Position numbers and translations under genes: made by a program. Below the pieces are notes generated by a model. It saw only the letters and a program-made list of their open reading frames with translations. It was not told the origin of the DNA and did no database searches. Of a stretch of 64,000 bases of DNA, positions 59,533 to 64,000 are shown one piece after another. The first letter of the stretch is position 1. The number at the start of each line of letters is the position of its first letter. The DNA lies in contig NZ_NKYF01000025.1 in the NCBI RefSeq assembly GCF_002262885.1, forward strand, positions 1 through 64,000. The letters run 5' to 3'. The stretch is from Pseudonocardia sp. MH-G8. GTDB lineage: Bacteria > Actinomycetota > Actinomycetes > Mycobacteriales > Pseudonocardiaceae.

Positions 59533-61068
59533 TTGCCCCGCGCACGCCTGACCATCGACCCCGACTTCACGATCGCCCCCGTTCCCCGCCGCCTGTTCGG
59601 CTCGTTCGTCGAGCACATGGGCCGCTGCGTCTACACCGGCATCTACGAGCCCGGCCACCCGAAGGCCGACGCGGACGGCCTGCGCACGGACGTGCTGGAC
59701 CTGGTGCGCGAGCTCGGCCCCACCGTCGTGCGCTACCCGGGCGGCAACTTCGTCTCCGGGTACGACTGGGAGGATGGTGTCGGCCCGAAGGAGCAGCGCC
59801 CGCGCCGCCTGGACCGGGCGTGGCGCTCGATCGAGACCAACGAGTTCGGCCTCGGCGAGTTCGCCCGCTGGGCGAAGGCGGCCGGCACCGAGCCGATGAT
59901 GGCGGTCAACCTCGGCACCCGCGGCGTCCAGGAGGCCTGCGACATCCTGGAGTACGCCAACCACCCCGGCGGCACCAAGTACTCCGACCTGCGCCGCGCC
60001 CACGGCAACGCCGACCCGTTCGACATCACGCTGTGGTGCCTGGGCAACGAGATGGACGGCCCGTGGCAGGTCGGCCACAAGACCGCCGCCGAGTACGGCC
60101 GGCTGGCCGCCGAGACGGCCCGGGCCATGCGGCTGGTCGACCCGCGCATCGAGCTGGTGGCCTGCGGCAGCTCGAAGTACGCCATGCCGACGTTCGGCGA
60201 GTGGGAGCGGGTGGTGCTGGAGGAGACCTACGACCAGGTCGACTACATCTCCGCGCACGCCTACTACCAGGAGCACGACGACGGCCCGCACAGCGCGGGC
60301 GACTTCCTCGCCAGCGCCCGGGACATGGACACCTTCATCGAGTCGGTCGTCGCCACCGCCGACGCCGTGCGCGCCCGCGGCAAGCACCGCAAGCGCATCG
60401 ACATCTCCTTCGACGAGTGGAACGTGTGGTACCAGGCGCGCCACCGCGCGTCCCCGATCGCGAAGGGCGAGAGCGAGTGGGAGGTGGCGCCGCGCGTGAT
60501 CGAGGACGAGTACTCGATCACCGACGCCGTGGTCGTCGGCACCCTGCTCAACTCGCTGCTGCGCCACGGCGACCGCGTCACCGTGGCCTGCCAGGCGCAG
60601 CTGGTGAACGTGATCGGCCTGCTGCGCAGCGAGCCGGGCGGCCCGGCGTGGAAGCAGCCGATCGCGCACCCGTTCGAGCAGGTCCGCCACCGGGCGACCG
60701 GCGAGATCCTCGCCGTGCAGACCCGCAGCGACCGCTACGAGTCGCCCCGCTTCGGTGACGTCGACCTCGTCGACGCGTCCGGCACGTGGGACGCCGAGAC
60801 CGGCGTGGTCTCACTGTTCGTGGCCAACCGCGACCAGGCCGAGGCGGCCTCCGTCGAGGTCGGTGTGCGCGGGTTCGGCGAGCTGCGCGTGCAGCACGCG
60901 GCGGTGCTCGCGGCGGCGGAGGGCCAGGACCGCCACACGACGAACGACGAGGAGCACCCCGACCGCGTGGGCCTGCGCCCGCTGGACGGCGTGACGGTCG
61001 CCGACGGCGTCGCGCAGCTGACCCTGCCGCCGCTGTCCTGGGCCGTGGTGCAGCTCGCCCGCGCCTGA
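59533..61068 (+). CDS. GH51 alpha-L-arabinofuranosidase
   Basis: 511 residues of GH51: GSFVEHMGRCVYTGIYEPGH at the N-terminus, acid/base WCLGNEMDGPWQ (Glu173) and nucleophile ISFDEWNVWY (Glu295), a (beta/alpha)8 barrel, then a C-terminal beta-sandwich with LPPLSWAVVQLARA. It removes terminal arabinofuranose from oligosaccharides brought in by the ABC importer. No signal peptide, so it is cytoplasmic. TTG 59533 follows GAGAGGAAC. A strong hairpin terminates the operon. Confidence 0.94.
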   Translation: MPRARLTIDPDFTIAPVPRRLFGSFVEHMGRCVYTGIYEPGHPKADADGLRTDVLDLVRELGPTVVRYPGGNFVSGYDWEDGVGPKEQRPRRLDRAWRSIETNEFGLGEFARWAKAAGTEPMMAVNLGTRGVQEACDILEYANHPGGTKYSDLRRAHGNADPFDITLWCLGNEMDGPWQVGHKTAAEYGRLAAETARAMRLVDPRIELVACGSSKYAMPTFGEWERVVLEETYDQVDYISAHAYYQEHDDGPHSAGDFLASARDMDTFIESVVATADAVRARGKHRKRIDISFDEWNVWYQARHRASPIAKGESEWEVAPRVIEDEYSITDAVVVGTLLNSLLRHGDRVTVACQAQLVNVIGLLRSEPGGPAWKQPIAHPFEQVRHRATGEILAVQTRSDRYESPRFGDVDLVDASGTWDAETGVVSLFVANRDQAEAASVEVGVRGFGELRVQHAAVLAAAEGQDRHTTNDEEHPDRVGLRPLDGVTVADGVAQLTLPPLSWAVVQLARA

Positions 61069-61076
61069 CCACCGCA

Positions 61077-61123
61077 ACGAACGGCACTCTCGTCGGCCAG
61101 AGACCGACGAGAGTGCCGTTCGT
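61077..61123. terminator. Long hairpin (GAACGGCACTC family) after GH51
   Basis: A perfect 20-bp stem (ACGAACGGCACTCTCGTCGG with its complement) and a 7-nt loop, 8 nt past the GH51 stop. The stem core equals that of 24325-24377. It can serve both convergent genes. Confidence 0.8.
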
Positions 61124-61138
61124 CCGGTTGGTGGGAGC

Positions 61139-61468
61139 TCAGGCCCGCTCGCACACCACTGTGATCTCGAGGATCTCGGTCTCCCCGGTGAACGCCGGCT
61201 GGACGAAGATCCCGGTGCCGGCGGTGTGCTCCCACGACCCGCCGACGAGTGCCTGGTCGTTCACCGACCAGTCGGTCATCTGGTCGTTGCCGCGGCAGCT
61301 GACCTCCACCGTGTCGTCCTCCATGGCCGGCACGACGGTCGGCCGCCCGTCCACGTAGGTGAGCGCCCACTGGTCGCTCACCTCGTAGGTGCCCGGATCG
61401 GCGGCAGCCGCTCCCGGCACCAGGAGCATCGCCGCGACGGCGCTGAGAAGTAGAATGATCTTGCGCAT
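61139..61468 (-). CDS. Small secreted protein
   Basis: 109 residues with a clean Sec signal (MRKIILLLSAVAAMLLVPGA, cleavage after AAA). The mature domain is small, rich in beta strands, with two cysteines (VEVSCRGNDQ and ITVVCERA) that could form one disulfide. I do not recognise a family. ATG 61468; a GTG at 61477 is an alternative. It converges on the GH51 terminator. Confidence 0.7.
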   Translation of the reverse strand: MRKIILLLSAVAAMLLVPGAAAADPGTYEVSDQWALTYVDGRPTVVPAMEDDTVEVSCRGNDQMTDWSVNDQALVGGSWEHTAGTGIFVQPAFTGETEILEITVVCERA

Positions 61469-61567
61469 GTTGACCAACCCCCCGGTTGGTGGTTCCCCCG
61501 GGCGGCGAGCGCCGCCCTACGGAGTCCATCGCGCGCCCGTGATGATCCCGTTACACGCTCGTGCCTT

Positions 61568-61846
61568 CTACCGGACGGACGTGCCGTCTGCCGGGCTCGG
61601 GGGAGGGGCGTCCCGCTCGGTGATCGCGCTGCCGATCCCGGCGAGGACGAACGCGGCCACCGCCACGGCCAGGGCGACCGCGGCGACGCTCCACTCCGCG
61701 CGCGAGCTCTGGTCCTCCCACCCCGGCCACTGCCGTGCGGCGGCGTCGAGCTCCTCCGGCGCGGGTGGGCAATGCCGCTGCGCCGGGACGTTCACCCAGT
61801 GCTTCGGTGCCCCGGACCAGTACTGGTAGGGGTCGGGCGTCGCCAC
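61568..61846 (-). CDS. Small membrane protein
   Basis: 92 residues. A soluble, Trp/Pro-rich N-terminal part (PYQYWSGAPKHWVNVPAQRH, QWPGWEDQSSRAEWS) precedes one membrane helix (VAAVALAVAVAAFVLAGIGS) and a short polar tail. GTG 61846 follows GAGGAGCC. Function unknown; it may be a membrane-tethered adaptor. It probably has its own promoter. Confidence 0.6.
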   Translation of the reverse strand: MATPDPYQYWSGAPKHWVNVPAQRHCPPAPEELDAAARQWPGWEDQSSRAEWSVAAVALAVAVAAFVLAGIGSAITERDAPPPSPADGTSVR

Positions 61847-61974
61847 GGAGGCTCCTCACTCTCGGTACGGACCGGAGCGCAGCAACTGCTGCACGCATCC
61901 GTATTCGTCGTGGTGAGCCGGGATGTCACGCCCCTGATACCGGTATCACACGAACGAGTGGTGTGGGCTCGCGC

Positions 61975-63672
61975 TCACGGGCGGGCGAGGCGGGCGTCGC
62001 ACTCGACGCGGGGTTGGGCACCCGTGGTGGGTGCCCGGAGCGCCGCGCTCAACCGCGCGCGCCAGCGGGACATCTCCCGGCCGGGCGTCCCGCACCGCGA
62101 CAGCGCGAACAACGCCAGCCCGCGGTGCGTGGGATCCTCGACCCGCTGCAGGTAGCGCATGATCTCGTGGCTGGCCGCGCGCCCGGTCCGGGCCTGCACC
62201 CAGGCCTCCAGCTCGGACTCGGCCACCTCGCGGCGCAAGCCGGCCATGCGCACGCACACGTACTCGATGTCCTCGTCGGCGAGCTCGCCGGTCAGCGGTG
62301 CGTGCACGCCCTGCTCGACGAGCATCTCGTGCACGGCCCAGATCCCGAGCGGGGTGAGCGCCACGAGGGTGGGGTCCGGGTCGTCGCGCCCGGCCAGCTC
62401 GATCAGCTCGGACATGTCCTCGCCGTCCTCGCCGCCGATGCTCTCCGAGAGGTGGACGGCCCCGAGCAGCTCCATGGCGTCCAGCAGCGCCGTGACGTCG
62501 CGGCGCCACAACCGGTGCTCGGTGTCGCCCGCCAGGTCGTCGACGACGCAGCCCATGCGCTCGTTCACCGAATCGCGCACCGCCCGGTGGAAGCGTTCGA
62601 CGGGGATCGGATCGCCGCCCGCGGCGTAGAGCTGGTAGAGCAGGATCGGGTAGGCCTCGCCGAGGCCCATTCCGAACAGCGACGGTGCCCCGAACACATT
62701 GCTGCCGCCGAAGTGCTCGCCGATCCCCCCGATGGCCTCGAACGCGCGCCGCCACAGCTCGATCGGCCGCGACAGCAGCGGCGCCGCACTGCGCACCTGG
62801 ACCAACCGGCCGTGCACCACCCGCACCAGCCGGGCCTGCCGCGCCCAGTGCAGCAGGAGGGTGATCTCGGGCAGGTCGTCACTGGTGCGGGCCCGGTCGC
62901 GGGAGAAGTGGTCGAGGTCGAGGGCGTCGGCCACGGCACGGGCGTCGGAGAGCAGCAGCCGCTTCTCGCGGGTCAGCGCGCGGCCCGCGCGCACCCAGCG
63001 GGTGAACGCCCGCAGCCGGGCCAGTGCCACCGACGAGTCGGCGGCCGCGAGCATCTGCGCCGCGCCCGGCAGCAGCACCGGGGCCAGCTCGCGGCGCGGC
63101 TGCTCGCGTTGCTCGTCGGCCTGCCGGCGCTGGATCTCCGCGAGGGCCGCCCGGTCGATCACGAGCTCGCCCGCGTGCACCTGCTGCAGGAAGCGGGCAA
63201 CGGCGGCCGGGTCGGCGGTGGCGACGCCGTGACGCAGCATCTGGACGGCCCAGAAGGTGCCGAGGTCGTGGTTGCGCTCGTCGTCCAGCGCGTCGTGCAG
63301 GGCCGGCGTGGAGTCGCGGACCTGGGCGTGCAGCTCCGCGGCCGGCGCGGAACGCGAGTCCAGCCATTCGTGGTCGTCGAGGAACCCGATCAAGGCGTGC
63401 AGCGCGGTGGGCACGGCCTCGCGGTCGTCCTCCAGCAGCGCTACCGTGCGGGGGAACCAGACGGCCAGCGCGTCGGCGACGTGCCGGCGGGTCCAGTGCC
63501 CGAGTCTGCCGTCCACACCGTGCTTGTGGTCCAGCGCCGCTGCCACCAGCGACGGCTCCACCGCGATGCCCCGCCTGCGGGCCCACGCGACGATGTGCAG
63601 CCGGAGGCGGTCACGGACGGCGGAGTACTCCTCCAGATCGTCGGGGCCGAACACGAGTCGCACTCGGCCCAC
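61975..63672 (-). CDS. Large actinobacterial protein of unknown function
   Basis: 565 residues, soluble, mostly helical. The N-terminal part (VRLVFGPDDLEEYSAVRDRL, WARRRGIAVEPSLVAAALDH) is followed by winged-helix-like segments (LTPLGIWAVHEMLVEQGVHA) and LQRVEDPTHRGLALFALSRC, suggestive of an armadillo/HEAT-like end. No catalytic motif is visible and I cannot assign a family. ATG 63672. No obvious operon partner. Confidence 0.65.
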   Translation of the reverse strand: MGRVRLVFGPDDLEEYSAVRDRLRLHIVAWARRRGIAVEPSLVAAALDHKHGVDGRLGHWTRRHVADALAVWFPRTVALLEDDREAVPTALHALIGFLDDHEWLDSRSAPAAELHAQVRDSTPALHDALDDERNHDLGTFWAVQMLRHGVATADPAAVARFLQQVHAGELVIDRAALAEIQRRQADEQREQPRRELAPVLLPGAAQMLAAADSSVALARLRAFTRWVRAGRALTREKRLLLSDARAVADALDLDHFSRDRARTSDDLPEITLLLHWARQARLVRVVHGRLVQVRSAAPLLSRPIELWRRAFEAIGGIGEHFGGSNVFGAPSLFGMGLGEAYPILLYQLYAAGGDPIPVERFHRAVRDSVNERMGCVVDDLAGDTEHRLWRRDVTALLDAMELLGAVHLSESIGGEDGEDMSELIELAGRDDPDPTLVALTPLGIWAVHEMLVEQGVHAPLTGELADEDIEYVCVRMAGLRREVAESELEAWVQARTGRAASHEIMRYLQRVEDPTHRGLALFALSRCGTPGREMSRWRARLSAALRAPTTGAQPRVECDARLARP

Positions 63673-63797
63673 CTTGGCAGGTGGTCCCCGTTCCCGATCG
63701 AGGGGGGCGGTGAAGATCGCTCACGCGGGGGATGCCTTCGCGTAACGCCCCGTTCGCACTGAGCGGAACGGCAGCACGACGCCGCCGCCCAGGACCG

Positions 63798-63921
63798 CGA
63801 CCCGCGTGCTGAGGGGCGCGATTCGCGTGTTCAGGGGCGCGACTCGCGGAGGTGGCGGGCCCGCCCCTCCCGCGAGTCGGGGTCTGAGGCGCGCGAGTCG
63901 GGGTGTGAGGCGCGCGAGTCG
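63798..63921. repeat. Inverted array of six 21-bp repeats
   Basis: Three units in one orientation (CGACCCGCG 63798, CGATTCGCG 63819, CGACTCGCG 63840) and three in the other (CGCGAGTCG at 63871, 63892, 63913), all 21 bp apart, flank a central GGCGGGCCCGCC palindrome (63854-63865). Same family as 30588-30671. Confidence 0.8.
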
Positions 63922-63946
63922 GGGGCTGGGTGTGTGCTTGTCGCGG

Positions 63947-64000
63947 TCAGGCCGGGGCGGGGCCCGTGGAGTCGCGGACGATCAGTTCGTGGCCCGTGTT
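63947..64000 (-). CDS. LacI-family regulator, C-terminal end (partial)
   Basis: The minus strand from the window edge reads NTGHELIVRDSTGPAPA and stops at 63947. ELIVRDST is a typical C-terminal signature of LacI-family repressors (compare LVVRESTAP in the repressor at 55256). The rest of the gene is outside the window. Confidence 0.75.
   Translation of the reverse strand, partial: NTGHELIVRDSTGPAPA

Noticed and set aside
63798..63921. CRISPR array
   Set aside because: Units are 21 bp with no unique 30-40 bp spacers, change orientation mid-array, and no cas genes are present.

Overview
The window is high-GC actinobacterial DNA. GTG starts are frequent, TANNNT -10 boxes often lie 6-9 nt before the start codon (leaderless genes), genes overlap by ATGA/GTGA, and one gene carries the actinobacterial TRRRHVDNC-type cysteine leader peptide. 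Gene content (DUF3558 lipoprotein, HerA-like ATPase with SbcCD and NurA, YeeE transporter, TIGR03086 protein) and the intergenic repeat families fit a Pseudonocardiaceae chromosome, probably Pseudonocardia; that genus call is an inference.

Layout. 1-107: 3' end of a 5S rRNA gene with its terminator, so an rRNA operon lies to the left. 123-7426: immunity-like protein, a decayed DapA-family remnant, DUF3558 lipoprotein, WXG100-like and DUF2695 proteins, a FadR regulator divergent from a CynX-type exporter, a DHA2 exporter, an unidentified gene remnant and a DUF1330 protein. 7467-12682: amino-sugar type cluster (EamA transporter, BadF/BcrA-type kinase, AgaS isomerase/deaminase, GatZ/KbaZ) divergent from a GntR/HutC repressor with an operator over its -10 box. 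12812-20605: an SF1 helicase homologue without its catalytic residues, a sulfur transporter behind a cysteine attenuator peptide, a DHA2 exporter with a divergent TetR regulator fused to a transposase N-terminal domain, and an AhpD-like protein.

20869-40275 is dominated by DNA-end processing: HerA-like ATPase, SbcD, SbcC, NurA, a DUF151 nuclease, and recC-recB-recD on the other strand. 40653-44479: a small unknown protein, a repeat-rich spacer, phosphoglucomutase, a broken META-domain gene and an APH-type kinase. 44474-53546: N-acyl amino acid locus with a GNAT acyltransferase, N-acylamino acid racemase, M20 deacylase, N-acyl-D-amino acid deacylase, two paralogous transporters, a SIS-only protein and a class A beta-lactamase-like hydrolase; together they can be read as a D- to L-amino acid conversion and salvage route. 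53728-55195: ArsR-SRPBCC-TIGR03086 operon. 55256-61068: LacI repressor divergent from an ABC sugar importer and a GH51 arabinofuranosidase, an arabinoside-use operon. 61139-64000: small secreted and membrane proteins, a large unknown protein, an inverted array of 21-bp repeats, and the 3' end of another LacI regulator.

No CRISPR array, tRNA, prophage or complete insertion sequence was seen. The most interesting items are the combined HerA/NurA/SbcCD/RecBCD neighbourhood, the amino-acid stereo-inversion locus, the catalytically dead helicase, the cysteine leader peptide, and several intergenic repeat families.
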